Of a stretch of 51,392 nucleotides of DNA, positions 16,549 to 27,226 are shown piece by piece. Each line of letters opens with the position of its first letter. Positions within the stretch are counted from its first letter, which is position 1. The position numbers and the translations under genes were made by a program. Origin of the DNA: Methanobacteriota archaeon (GTDB lineage Archaea; Halobacteriota; Methanomicrobia; Methanomicrobiales; Methanomicrobiaceae); assembly GCA_016841485.1 (NCBI GenBank), contig JAENZA010000009.1, positions 1-51,392 of the forward strand, given 5' to 3'. The notes under the pieces were generated by a model, which searched no databases, had not been told where the DNA came from, and saw only the letters and a list, made by a program, of their open reading frames with translations.

Positions 16549-17556
16549 TTAAAAGAGGGTTCCCTGGTACTCTTTTTCCTGGGGCAGACTGGCTTTATCC
16601 GGGCGTTCAAACCGGAAGACCAGACCCCCGGAATGCCGTCCCTTCATCACTTCTCCCGGGGTGGTCTCCCGCAGATCCTCGTCGACTTCATGGAGGGTGG
16701 CGCTTGCATTATCCCCAAAATGGACGGCCCATGCCTCCGCCGAATGCGGCCTGACCTCCGCATACTCCCCATGATGTGACTGGAGAATATGCAGCAGGTG
16801 TGCATAGTCCTCTTCGGGAAGTCGCCTCTCCCCCTGCAGGCGGCTGACCATCTGAATGCCGAGCGTCGTATGCCCCATAAGGGAATAGGCAGGCAGGGAA
16901 ATGAAGGCGAATCCCTGTTTTTCAAACGAGGCCGCCTTTCCTATATCATGCAGGATGGCTCCCGCGAGTACCATATCCCTGTCCATATCCACGCCGCTGA
17001 CCCCGTCTGCCATCGCAACCGCCATGCGGGCAACCTCAAGAGAATGCTCGGCGAGCCCTCCTATATACGCATGATGCTTGTACCGCGCTGCAGGCACCTC
17101 GAAGAACAGAGGATACGTCTCCAGTGCCACAAAGACGAAATGCTGCAGAGGAGTCCGTGCAATCGAGCGGACAAGGGCAAAGAGCTCTTTTTTATTTTCC
17201 TCGATATCTGCTGGCGAATAGACGTAGTCCTCCGGTACGAGATGTTCTGTCATGACCGGGGTGCAGAGGTAGCCCACCCCGTCGTTGATATTAAGTTCCA
17301 TCGTCCCACGGAACACCGAGGCATTCCCATAACAACGGTAAACCATTCCCGCCGTCAGGGCTTCATAGACACCGATCACCTGCTCATCCTTTCCCGTACC
17401 CCATATCTTGCACGGAAGCGACCCGGTCGCATCCGAAAGTGTGCAGGTGATGTACTTCCCCTTCTTCCCGCTCATGAGAGACGGCTGTTCCACCACAAAC
17501 GTTGCATCGACGGTATCGCCGGGACTGATATCTTTGATATACAGGTTCTTCTCCAT
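16549..17556 (-). CDS. OB-fold/HD-domain 3'-5' exoribonuclease-like protein (YhaM family)
   Basis: 335 residues from the ATG at 17556, which has GGAGTGA upstream; the longer frame to 17622 overlaps the previous gene and is rejected. Residues 1-100 form an OB-fold for nucleic acid (ITCTLSDATGSLPCKIWG). Residues about 140-280 form an HD domain: AEHSLEVARM, ILHDIGK (catalytic His-Asp) and HILQSHHG. This layout is that of YhaM, a metal-dependent 3'-5' exonuclease on RNA and DNA. The last residues, YQGTLF, resemble a shortened PCNA-binding motif. It begins four bases after the stop of the GT2 gene and so is in one operon with it and the DJ-1 gene. Confidence 0.78.
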   Translation of the reverse strand: MEKNLYIKDISPGDTVDATFVVEQPSLMSGKKGKYITCTLSDATGSLPCKIWGTGKDEQVIGVYEALTAGMVYRCYGNASVFRGTMELNINDGVGYLCTPVMTEHLVPEDYVYSPADIEENKKELFALVRSIARTPLQHFVFVALETYPLFFEVPAARYKHHAYIGGLAEHSLEVARMAVAMADGVSGVDMDRDMVLAGAILHDIGKAASFEKQGFAFISLPAYSLMGHTTLGIQMVSRLQGERRLPEEDYAHLLHILQSHHGEYAEVRPHSAEAWAVHFGDNASATLHEVDEDLRETTPGEVMKGRHSGGLVFRFERPDKASLPQEKEYQGTLF

Positions 17557-17560
17557 TCGA

Positions 17561-18265
17561 TCACTCCGGTTGTTTTCCTGTGCGCACCCGGATGAGGCGA
17601 ACCACCATGCCAAATCCCGCACCGGTTCTCACGCTTGATTCCTCCCGGTCTTCCCAGGTGATCGGCACTTCGACCACATCATATCCTGACTTTTGCAGCC
17701 GCCAGAGGAGTTCGACATCGAACTCGAACCCGTCCGAGACCATCAGGGGAAGCACGGCATCCAAGGCTTCTTTCGTAAAGGCCTTCGCCCCGCACTGGGT
17801 ATCCGAATTCGAAAGCCCGAACAGTAACTTCACCCAGAGATTAAAAAAACGTGACTGGAGACGGCGGGAAAGTGACTGCGGGACGCGGACATCGGCCCCC
17901 TGTATCCACCGCGAACCGATGGCACCGTCATGGGTCTCAAGTTCAAAAAAGAGGCGCTCCATCTCCCGCACCGGCGTGGACCCGTCGGCATCCATGAACC
18001 CGGCACAGGGCGTTGTTGCCGCCATCAGGCCGGCCCGCACGCCGCCCCCCTTCCCGAGGCGTTGGGGAAATGCAAGACACGTGATCCTGCGTTCCGGGTG
18101 GAATGCTGCATACTCGCGGACAATCTCCGCAGTCCTGTCGGTGCCGTCACAGACAAAGATCACCGGGCCCGCGTATCCGTTCAGATCCTCCAGGACGGCG
18201 CCTATGCGCCGCTCTTCATTGTAGGCAGGTATGACGAGGGTACAGTCCCCTTGTGCCGGAGCCAT
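17561..18265 (-). CDS. Family 2 glycosyltransferase (dolichyl-phosphate sugar synthase-like)
   Basis: 234 residues. VIPAYNEERRIGAVL at the start is the GT2 nucleotide-sugar motif, GFMDADGSTP carries the DxD metal site, and SDTQCGAKAFTKEA with WRLQKSGYDVVEVPITWEDREES is typical of Alg5/DPM1-like enzymes. There are no transmembrane segments beyond a short hydrophobic stretch (FFNLWVKLLFGL), so it should act on the inner membrane face, moving a hexose onto a dolichyl or polyprenyl phosphate, perhaps for archaeal N-glycosylation. ATG at 18265 is chosen over the TTG two codons upstream. Six bases follow the DJ-1 stop. The sugar is unknown. Confidence 0.8.
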   Translation of the reverse strand: MAPAQGDCTLVIPAYNEERRIGAVLEDLNGYAGPVIFVCDGTDRTAEIVREYAAFHPERRITCLAFPQRLGKGGGVRAGLMAATTPCAGFMDADGSTPVREMERLFFELETHDGAIGSRWIQGADVRVPQSLSRRLQSRFFNLWVKLLFGLSNSDTQCGAKAFTKEALDAVLPLMVSDGFEFDVELLWRLQKSGYDVVEVPITWEDREESSVRTGAGFGMVVRLIRVRTGKQPE

Positions 18266-18271
18266 TGGCAA

Positions 18272-18787
18272 TCAGCAGGAGAAATACCCTATGATCTCTT
18301 CTGCGAACGCGGCTGCGGCGTCAGGACCGCTCGCGGTAATCGCATTATCGTCAACAATCACCGGGATCTTCTGGTAGGTGGCACCATGCTTTTTGAGGGT
18401 GTTCACCGACAGGGGCGTCTCGAATACCGTCGCCTGTCTCCCCTTGAGGGCGCCTGCGAGGGCGAGCACCACAGGTGCAAGGCAGATGGCGGCCACCAGT
18501 TTTCCCGCCTCGTTCATCTCCCGTACCAGGGCGATGAGCGCATCATGATTCCAGAGATACTGCTGCGACCCTACCCCGCCGACGATGACGATTCCGTCAT
18601 AGTCATCGGCCTTTGCATCGGTAATTGACATGGAAACATCCATGATGGCGCCGAGCATCCCCATACAGGTACCGGGTCTGTCGGTCGCCACGTCATACTC
18701 TATGCCGGCGTCGTCAAATACCCGGGCAGGGACCTCGAATTCCTCATCTCGGTATCTTTCATGGGCAACAACCATGAGCAGTTTCAT
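18272..18787 (-). CDS. DJ-1/PfpI family protein
   Basis: 171 residues. The fold's nucleophile elbow is AAICLAPVVLA, with the reactive Cys at about residue 104, and the conserved glutamate is in DEEFEVP near residue 16. VVAHERYRDEEF, IVIVGGVGSQQYLW and VDDNAITASGP are standard class motifs. Members act as proteases, glyoxalases/deglycases or chaperones, and the exact activity cannot be told from sequence. The usual His that follows the Cys is replaced by Leu-Ala-Pro, common in archaeal relatives. It is the first gene of the three-gene minus-strand group with GT2 and the YhaM-like gene. Confidence 0.88.
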   Translation of the reverse strand: MKLLMVVAHERYRDEEFEVPARVFDDAGIEYDVATDRPGTCMGMLGAIMDVSMSITDAKADDYDGIVIVGGVGSQQYLWNHDALIALVREMNEAGKLVAAICLAPVVLALAGALKGRQATVFETPLSVNTLKKHGATYQKIPVIVDDNAITASGPDAAAAFAEEIIGYFSC

Positions 18788-18914
18788 GCACTATACGTGG
18801 GTGCAAAGATTCATAAACTCTGGTATTCCCCCTGCTTCCGCCGGGAGAATGGTGCGATGGATGCACTCCACCCCCTCCAAACCTTAATCCCGGCACCGGG
18901 ACTACGGTGTACCG

Positions 18915-21039
<2,125 letters not shown>

Positions 21040-21043
21040 TACC

Positions 21044-21961
21044 ATGGTTAAGGCAGAGAAATTTATCGAAGAAGCAGTCGAGGCAATCCGCAGGGAGGCA
21101 GGAGACGAGAAAGTTGTCATGGCACTCTCGGGCGGCGTGGACAGCTCGGTCTGTGCAGAACTGGCAAAACGCGCCATCGGCGACCGGCTGATCCCCATCT
21201 ACGTGGATACCGGCCTGATGCGCAAGGGAGAGAGCAAGCGCATCTGCGAACTCTTCTCGGACATCAACCTCAAGATGGTTGAAGCAGGCGACGAGTTTTT
21301 TGCGGCGCTCACCGGGGTGACCGACCCGGAGGAGAAGCGCAAGATCATCGGTGAGAAGTTCATCAGGATCTTCGAACGCGAGGCCTTGGCAACGGGCGCC
21401 TCCTACCTCCTGCAGGGAACCATCTACCCGGACATCATCGAGAGTGAAGGGGGCATAAAAAGCCATCACAACGTAGGCGGCCTCCCCCTCGACATCGACT
21501 TCAAGGGCGTCATCGAACCCCTCGTCGATCTCTACAAGGATGAAGTCCGTGAGGTGGCAGGCGCCCTCGAAATGCCGGCGGAGATCCAGCACCGTATGCC
21601 ATTCCCCGGACCGGGCCTTGCGGTCCGCTGTCTGGGCGAGGTGACCGCCGAGAAGATCGCCGTCGTCCGCGAGGCAAACGCCATTGCCGAGGAAGAGCTC
21701 GTGGAGCAGTTTATGCCCTGGCAGTGTTTTGCCGCCGTCCTCGGCCTGGGGACCGGTGTCAAGGGCGACATCCGGCTTCATGGGTGGATCGTCGCTGTCC
21801 GCGCGGTCTATTCCCGTGATGCAATGACCGCCGAACCCGTCGAGCTTCCCTGGGAGACGATGCACCGGATTGCATCACGCATCACGGCAGAGATTCCCGG
21901 GGTGGCACGGGTCGTCTACGACATCACCCCCAAACCGCCGGCAACGATCGAATACGAATGA
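21044..21961 (+). CDS. guaAb: GMP synthase, ATP-pyrophosphatase subunit B
   Basis: 305 residues. [20 protein letters not shown] carries the SGGxDS PP-loop that adenylates [41 protein letters not shown] and KPPATIEYE are standard GuaA C-terminal motifs for XMP binding and dimerisation. The glutaminase domain is absent, as normal in archaea, where GuaAa is encoded elsewhere; it is not in this window. The enzyme turns XMP into GMP. It follows pyrG with a four-base gap, linking two glutamine-dependent nucleotide aminations. Confidence 0.95.
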   Translation: MVKAEKFIEEAVEAIRREAGDEKVVMALSGGVDSSVCAELAKRAIGDRLIPIYVDTGLMRKGESKRICELFSDINLKMVEAGDEFFAALTGVTDPEEKRKIIGEKFIRIFEREALATGASYLLQGTIYPDIIESEGGIKSHHNVGGLPLDIDFKGVIEPLVDLYKDEVREVAGALEMPAEIQHRMPFPGPGLAVRCLGEVTAEKIAVVREANAIAEEELVEQFMPWQCFAAVLGLGTGVKGDIRLHGWIVAVRAVYSRDAMTAEPVELPWETMHRIASRITAEIPGVARVVYDITPKPPATIEYE

Positions 21962-22001
21962 GCGGATACTTACCATACCCGAAGAATAAAAGGACACAAA
22001 C

Positions 22002-23135
22002 ATGAAATTACGGGACGATTACCGGGAACTTGACGAGAAATACGTCATGCAGATCTTCGCCCGGGACCTGCGCATCATCAAAGGCGAAGGTGCAAAGGTC
22101 TGGGATGACAAGGGCAATGAATACATCGACTGCTTTGCAGGCATTGCGGTCTGTTCCACCGGCCACTGCCACCCGGCAGTGGCATCGGCACTCTGTGAAC
22201 AGGCCCGGCAGCTGATCCACATCTCAAACCTCTTCTACGTCCCCGGCCAGGCGGAATTTGCCGAACAGCTGGTCAATACAACCGGACTGGAAGGAGCACG
22301 GGCATTCTTCTCCAATTCAGGGACGGAGGCGAATGAAGCGGCAATCAAACTCGCGCGGGTCAGAACAGGCAGGAAGAAGTTTGTCGCATTTGTAAACGGC
22401 TTCCACGGGAGGACCTGCGGCGCCCTCTCGATGACCTACAAGGAAGCCTACCGCCTCCCGTTTGCACCCCTCCCCTATGAATGCGAATTCATCGAGTTCG
22501 GGGATCTCGACGCCCTGACGGAAGTGGTCGATTCCTCTGTCGCGGCAGTGATAACAGAACCGATACAGGGCGAGGCAGGCGTTCTGCCTGCACCGGAGGG
22601 ATTTTTGAAGGGCGTGCGCGACGTCTGCACGGACAATGAGAGTCTCCTCATCCTCGATGAGGTGCAGACCGGTATCGGCCGTACCGGCAAGTGGTTCGGT
22701 TACCAGCACGAGGGAATCACCCCCGATATCATCACTATCGCAAAGGGCATCGGATCAGGATTTCCGATGGGGGCAATCGTCGCCCGCGAGGGCCTCTCCT
22801 TCCTCCCCGGCGAACACGGCGGGACCTTCAACGGGGGACCTCTGGCCTGTGCGGCGGGCAGGGCGACGCTCTCGGTCCTAGAAGGCATCCTTCCCGATGT
22901 CGCACGCAAGGGACGCCTCTTTGCCGAGGGCCTGTCCGCCTACAACCCCCGCCAGATCGGCCTGATGGTCGGCATCTCCCTTGGCGAGCGGTGTGCAGAG
23001 GTTCAGAAGAAATGCCTGAAAGCAGGAGTCCTCACCAACTGCGCCAGCGGCAGCCTTCGGCTTGTCCCGCCGCTTGTCATCACCGACGAGGAGATAGAGA
23101 CCGCCGTCGGAGTCATCAATGCAGCACTTGATTAG
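22002..23135 (+). CDS. argD: Acetylornithine aminotransferase
   Basis: 377 residues of class III PLP aminotransferase. VWDDKGNEYIDCFAGIAVCSTGHCHPAV opens the fold. FFSNSGTEANEAAIKLAR and NGFHGRTCGALSMT are substrate and PLP loops; LLILDEVQTGIGRTGK contains the PLP Asp, and TIAKGIGSGFPMGA the Schiff-base Lys. It makes N-acetylornithine from the semialdehyde in arginine synthesis. GABA and ornithine aminotransferases look alike, but length and the short N-terminus fit ArgD, which may also serve lysine routes. Its end overlaps hisC by 17 bases. Confidence 0.9.
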   Translation: MKLRDDYRELDEKYVMQIFARDLRIIKGEGAKVWDDKGNEYIDCFAGIAVCSTGHCHPAVASALCEQARQLIHISNLFYVPGQAEFAEQLVNTTGLEGARAFFSNSGTEANEAAIKLARVRTGRKKFVAFVNGFHGRTCGALSMTYKEAYRLPFAPLPYECEFIEFGDLDALTEVVDSSVAAVITEPIQGEAGVLPAPEGFLKGVRDVCTDNESLLILDEVQTGIGRTGKWFGYQHEGITPDIITIAKGIGSGFPMGAIVAREGLSFLPGEHGGTFNGGPLACAAGRATLSVLEGILPDVARKGRLFAEGLSAYNPRQIGLMVGISLGERCAEVQKKCLKAGVLTNCASGSLRLVPPLVITDEEIETAVGVINAALD

Positions 23136-24174
23136 AGAGTGTTTTCAGAAAGAAGGCTACGTCTTTGCGACAAGGGCCGCCGAAATAGCCCGTGCCCACG
23201 GGCACGACCGTCCGGCACGCCTCGCAAGCAACGAGAACCCGGAAGGACCCTCACCCGAGGCAGTCCGCCGTGCCATTGCAGCACTCGGTACCGTCAACCG
23301 GTACCCGGATGAGAAGAACAGAGAGTTTACGGATGCCCTGCGTGCGTACCACGGTGACTACCGTTTTGCGGCAAGTGTGGGCATGGACGGCATCATCGAG
23401 ACGGTAATTCGCACCCTCATCAACGACGGGGACGAAGTGGTGGTCAGCACGCCCACCTACTCCTTCTACGGCATCGCTGTCCGTGCACAGGGAGGCGTGC
23501 CGGCGAGCGTCGCACGAAAGGCGGACTGGTCCGTCGACATGGACACCTTCATCCGCGCCTGTGAGGGAAAGAAGCTGGCGTTTCTCTGCAGCCCGAACAA
23601 CCCGACCGGGACCGTCACCCCGGCGGCAGATGTTGCAGCCATCCTTGAGGCCATTGACGGCATACTCTTCCTCGACGCCGCATATATCGATTTCTGCGAC
23701 GAGGATTACCGCCCGCTGATGCACCGGTATGACAACCTGATCATCGGCCGGACGATGTCCAAGGCCTTCTCGCTTGCGGGGCTTCGCATCGGCTATGCCT
23801 TCGTCCCGGCATGGTACGAACCCTATTACATGACGGCAGCAACTCCCTTCACCCTCAACAGCGTCTCCCAGGCGGCGGGTGCGGGGGCCCTTGCAGACCC
23901 GGCCCATATTGATCCCATCATCAGGAATGTCGTCATCTGGCGGACCCGCTTTGTAGATGAGTGCCCGTATCCCGTCGCACCGTCGGGAGGCAATTTTGTG
24001 CTGGTCGATGTGGCGCCGGCCACCGCCGAAACGGTCGTCGAGCAGCTTGCAGCCCGTGGCGTCATCGTCCGTTCCTGCACCAGCTTCCCCGACCTGGGCG
24101 AACACTATATCCGGGTATCCATCGGCGAGGAGTGGGAGAACGAACGCTTCCTCCAGGAGATCTCCCGCCTATGA
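23119..24174 (+). CDS. hisC: Histidinol-phosphate aminotransferase
   Basis: 351 residues of class I/II PLP aminotransferase. LASNENPEGPSPEAVRRAI and VNRYPD are HisC N-terminal motifs; FLCSPNNPTGTV and FLDAAYIDF hold the PLP Asn and Asp, and GRTMSKAFSLAGLRIGYAF has the Schiff-base Lys. It converts imidazole-acetol phosphate to histidinol phosphate. It starts inside argD and ends in an ATGA overlap with the kinase gene, so four genes (argD-hisC-AK-CDP-alcohol transferase) read as one operon. The archaeal HisC may accept other aromatic donors. Confidence 0.93.
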   Translation: MQHLIRECFQKEGYVFATRAAEIARAHGHDRPARLASNENPEGPSPEAVRRAIAALGTVNRYPDEKNREFTDALRAYHGDYRFAASVGMDGIIETVIRTLINDGDEVVVSTPTYSFYGIAVRAQGGVPASVARKADWSVDMDTFIRACEGKKLAFLCSPNNPTGTVTPAADVAAILEAIDGILFLDAAYIDFCDEDYRPLMHRYDNLIIGRTMSKAFSLAGLRIGYAFVPAWYEPYYMTAATPFTLNSVSQAAGAGALADPAHIDPIIRNVVIWRTRFVDECPYPVAPSGGNFVLVDVAPATAETVVEQLAARGVIVRSCTSFPDLGEHYIRVSIGEEWENERFLQEISRL

Positions 24175-24689
24175 TGGTCGCCCTCTCCGGGACACCGGGA
24201 TGCGGGAAATCGACGGTCGCCGGTATTCTCAGGGACCGTGGCTGGACCGTCGTCTGGCAGAATGACACCACCGGCCCCTACGAGCTGGAGGAGGATGCCG
24301 GCCGGGACACGGTGATCATCGACGAGGAGCTGTGGGCAGAGGAATTTGCTCCCTTCGAGGGGATCATCGAGGGGCACCTGACCCATCTGCTCCCCGCAGA
24401 CCGTGTGGTCATTCTCCGCTGCCGTCCGGACATCCTTGCCGGACGCCTCAGGGAACGGGGATATGCAGCAGAGAAGGTCGCCGAGAATGCAGAGGCCGAG
24501 GCGCTGGATGTGATCCTCGTCGAAACCCTCGATATCCATCCTGAATCCCGCGTCTGCGAGATCGATACGACCGAGATGAACCCGGAGGATACTGCCGGGG
24601 TAATCGAGGCATTTATCCGTGGTGAGTGCCCTAACCCCTGTACGCATGTCGAATGGTCGGCATACCTCGGGATAACCACATGGGAGTAG
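24171..24689 (+). CDS. Putative adenylate kinase, AK6/Fap7-like
   Basis: 172 residues from the ATG that overlaps the hisC stop. SGTPGCGKSTVAGIL at 5-19 is the P-loop, and the short lid (CRPDILAGRLRERGYAAEKVAEN) plus EALDVIL are typical of the broad-specificity AK6/Fap7 kinases that phosphorylate AMP or act in ribosomal small-subunit maturation. Archaeal genomes often call it 'putative adenylate kinase'. The longer frame to 23961 overlaps hisC on a wrong frame and is rejected. The last ten bases overlap the next gene. Confidence 0.85.
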   Translation: MMVALSGTPGCGKSTVAGILRDRGWTVVWQNDTTGPYELEEDAGRDTVIIDEELWAEEFAPFEGIIEGHLTHLLPADRVVILRCRPDILAGRLRERGYAAEKVAENAEAEALDVILVETLDIHPESRVCEIDTTEMNPEDTAGVIEAFIRGECPNPCTHVEWSAYLGITTWE

Positions 24690-25279
24690 ACAGTTTACGG
24701 CCCCGGGTGCAGGGGATCATCATCCCCGTGGCACGGGGCATGGCAGGGGTGGGCATAACCCCGAACGCAAGCTCAATCATCGCATTTTTAGCCGCAGTCG
24801 GGGCAGGCGGCGCCTTCTATTACAGCATGCCCCTTCTCGGCGTCCTCGGGGTCATGCTCAATGCATTCTTCGATGCGATGGACGGTGCCATTGCCCGTGA
24901 GGCAGGCAGCGCCTCGATGCGGGGTGACTATCTTGACCATGTCCTCGATCGGTATGCAGACATCTTCATCATCTGCGGCATCTTTGCAGGCCCCCTCGCC
25001 TCGGCGCCCGAGGGAATCCTCGCCCTAACCGGGGTACTGATGTCCTCGTATATGGGAACTCAGGCACAGGCGGTGGGGGTAGGCCGCTTCTACGGCGGTA
25101 TCCTCGGACGGGCGGACAGGCTCCTCCTCCTCATCATCTTCGGCATTCTCGCGGCGCTCTTTCCCGCGGGAATCATCGGGTACGGTTTTCTCGCATGGCT
25201 CCTCATCATCTTCGGGGTGCTGGGCCATGTGACCGCCTGGCAGCGGTTCCGTCACACCTGGAACGAGCTGAAAAAATAA
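24680..25279 (+). CDS. CDP-alcohol phosphatidyltransferase, archaetidylinositol phosphate synthase-like
   Basis: 199 residues from the ATG at 24680 (an upstream frame to 24653 exists). The catalytic motif D-x2-DG-x2-AR-x8-G-x3-D-x3-D is complete in DAMDGAIAREAGSASMRG plus DYLDHVLD, with about six membrane spans. The family joins CDP-archaeol to a polar alcohol. The archaeal set that sits next to a kinase gene is usually archaetidylinositol phosphate synthase, but serine- or glycerol-phosphate-using relatives are similar, so the head group is inferred. It is the last gene of the operon; a T-tract on the opposite strand lies at its end. Confidence 0.78.
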   Translation: MGVDSLRPRVQGIIIPVARGMAGVGITPNASSIIAFLAAVGAGGAFYYSMPLLGVLGVMLNAFFDAMDGAIAREAGSASMRGDYLDHVLDRYADIFIICGIFAGPLASAPEGILALTGVLMSSYMGTQAQAVGVGRFYGGILGRADRLLLLIIFGILAALFPAGIIGYGFLAWLLIIFGVLGHVTAWQRFRHTWNELKK

Positions 25280-25288
25280 AAAAATAAT
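25271..25288 (-). terminator. T-tract terminator of the MATE gene
   Basis: On the minus strand a T-rich run starts 15 bases after the MATE stop at 25303, and overlaps the end of the convergent CDP-alcohol gene. Confidence 0.4.
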
Positions 25289-25302
25289 AGGTATCCGGAT
25301 GT

Positions 25303-26706
25303 TCAGGCAGGCCCGGAGGTCTGGGCTCCCGGCCCTGCCGCCCCTTTCTTCAGGTTCTTCGTGTAGAGGCGTGCCCACGCAAAGGCAGTCATTGACCCGA
25401 TTACGTTGCCGATGACAAGACCCCACCAGACACCGTGCAGGCCCCACCCGGCGACCACGGCGAGCCCGTAACTGACGGCGACCGTAAGAACGATGGTGCG
25501 CAGGAGGGTGACGATCAGGGCATTGATTCCCTTCCCCGTCCCCTGGAATAGACCGGACGAGAACATCCCGAGGGCGGTTGTGGGATAGAAGATGCAGATC
25601 ACCCTGATGAAGAAGACCAGTTCGTCGTAGAGATGGGCGGCCCCCTCGGAGAAGGTGAAGACGAGTGCAATCTGGGGGGCAAAGATGAAGGTCAGAACGG
25701 CAATCACGCACCCGATGCCAAATCCCAGTTTTATGGCGTAGAGATGCCCGATCTCCATCTTCAGGTAATCGCGTGCCCCGTAGGCGGCCCCGGAGACCGA
25801 TACGACGGCGGTGGTGATCGCGATGAGAGGTGTGATGGCGATCATCACCACACGCCACCCGGTCGAATAGATGGCCACGCCGTCCGTCGTTGCAACCAGC
25901 ATGATGATCACATTCAGGCATACCGTCGTCGCCGCCATGGACATCTGCATAAAGGCGGCCGGCAGACCGACAGAGAGGATCTCACGGATGACTGCCTTCT
26001 GAAACCTGAATCCGGAAAACGGGACGGAGACATAGGTATCCCGCCGGATGAAGAGCCACCAGACCATCGGGACCACAGCCGCAATAAACGAGACGATCGT
26101 TGCCCATGCAGCACCGGCAACCCCCATCCCAAGGACATAGATGAATATGGGGTCGAGGACGATGTTGACCAGGGAGCTTGCGACCATCACGTACATCGCA
26201 CGTTTTGCATCGCCCTCGGAACGCAGTATCGCGGTGACGATGGCGGTAAAGAGCATGAAGATGGTGCCGTAAAAGATGACCTGTGCATACTGCGTCGTCA
26301 TCTCCGCCACCGGACCAGGCCCGGTTAGGACACTCATGTAGGGGGCGCCGAGCACACCGGCAATGGTTATCACCACCGATACCGCGACAAGGAGGACCAT
26401 CGTATGCACGGCCACCTGATCGGCACCGGCCTTGTCCCCCATGCCGATACGGCGGGAGATGGCCGAACCCGCACCGACCCCGAGGCCGTTGGCAAGGCCG
26501 AATACCGCGAAGAAGAAGGGGAAGACGAACCCGACGGCGGCAAGGGCATCGGCGCCGAGGCCCGCCACCCATATCGTATCCGCGAGATTGTAGAGGGTCT
26601 GGAGGGCCATCGCCACCATCATGGGCCAGGCAAGTGCCCGTATCGCGGCCTTCGGGTCACCAAGGAGGGTGCGGACCCCCGCCGTCATGCCAGAAGAACC
26701 GCTCAT
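25303..26706 (-). CDS. MATE family multidrug/metabolite exporter
   Basis: 467 residues with twelve membrane spans in two related halves of six. LAWPMMVAMALQTLYNLADTIWVAGLG (first span) and GLANGLGVGAGSAISRRIGMGDK are standard MATE/DinF-type motifs, and the pseudo-repeat around LSVGLPAAFMQMSMA marks the second half. It would exchange an organic solute for H+ or Na+ across the membrane. The ATG at 26706 overlaps the marR stop, so the two are coupled; MarR probably controls it. The upstream acyltransferase-like gene may make or alter its substrate, an inference from order only. Confidence 0.9.
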   Translation of the reverse strand: MSGSSGMTAGVRTLLGDPKAAIRALAWPMMVAMALQTLYNLADTIWVAGLGADALAAVGFVFPFFFAVFGLANGLGVGAGSAISRRIGMGDKAGADQVAVHTMVLLVAVSVVITIAGVLGAPYMSVLTGPGPVAEMTTQYAQVIFYGTIFMLFTAIVTAILRSEGDAKRAMYVMVASSLVNIVLDPIFIYVLGMGVAGAAWATIVSFIAAVVPMVWWLFIRRDTYVSVPFSGFRFQKAVIREILSVGLPAAFMQMSMAATTVCLNVIIMLVATTDGVAIYSTGWRVVMIAITPLIAITTAVVSVSGAAYGARDYLKMEIGHLYAIKLGFGIGCVIAVLTFIFAPQIALVFTFSEGAAHLYDELVFFIRVICIFYPTTALGMFSSGLFQGTGKGINALIVTLLRTIVLTVAVSYGLAVVAGWGLHGVWWGLVIGNVIGSMTAFAWARLYTKNLKKGAAGPGAQTSGPA

Positions 26707-27179
26707 TCCTCTACCTCCCCGGCAATGCAAGTCCGGTCCAGGTTCTGTACCATCAGGCCCAGGAGCCGTGCCGCCTCCCTGCGTTCGGCCCCATCCATCC
26801 CTGCTAGCAGGGTTTCATTGAGGGCATGGGCCGCCTCTGCGGCCTTCCGCCGCACCCCATATCCATCCTCTGTCAGATACAGCCGTGTTCTGCGGCGGTC
26901 CTCTTCATCGCGGACCCGCCGCACCAGTCCGTCCTGTTCAAGTGCCTGGTATGCCCTGGCAGCCGTTGCCTTGTCATACCCGAGGGCCCGTGCGAACTCG
27001 TCCTGGTATTCGCCCTCTTTGTAATAAAGGTGCAACAGAAACGGGATACTCCCTGCACGGAGGGGAAGACCATCCAGTTCACGGGACATGCAGGACTGCC
27101 CGGCGCGGTGCAGGTAGGATATGGCGCCTGCGATATGATCCGGTGTAATATGGGTCAGGCTGAACCTGCGTGCATTCAT
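26703..27179 (-). CDS. MarR family transcriptional regulator
   Basis: 158 residues, the usual size. A winged-helix core at about 45-110 shows FARALGYDKATAARAYQALEQDGLVRR (recognition helix) and the wing DEEDRRRTRLYLTEDG, which is the MarR signature. It is probably a ligand-responsive repressor. It is leaderless-looking: no ribosome site, with TTAAT about 25-29 bases upstream and a perfect 14-bp dyad just beyond. It lies between the condensation-domain gene (47 bases upstream) and the MATE gene (overlap), and probably regulates both or itself. Confidence 0.9.
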   Translation of the reverse strand: MNARRFSLTHITPDHIAGAISYLHRAGQSCMSRELDGLPLRAGSIPFLLHLYYKEGEYQDEFARALGYDKATAARAYQALEQDGLVRRVRDEEDRRRTRLYLTEDGYGVRRKAAEAAHALNETLLAGMDGAERREAARLLGLMVQNLDRTCIAGEVEE

Positions 27180-27210
27180 GGTGATGTGTTGAGCCGCCAG
27201 GACATTAACA

Positions 27211-27224
27211 GTTGCACCTGCAAC
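27211..27224. promoter_or_regulatory. 14-bp dyad GTTGCA-CC-TGCAAC, candidate MarR operator
   Basis: Perfect 6-base arms with a 2-base centre, 32-45 bases upstream of the marR ATG and just upstream of its TATA-like TTAAT. Position and dyad type suit self-regulation by MarR. Confidence 0.5.
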
Positions 27225-27226
27225 AA

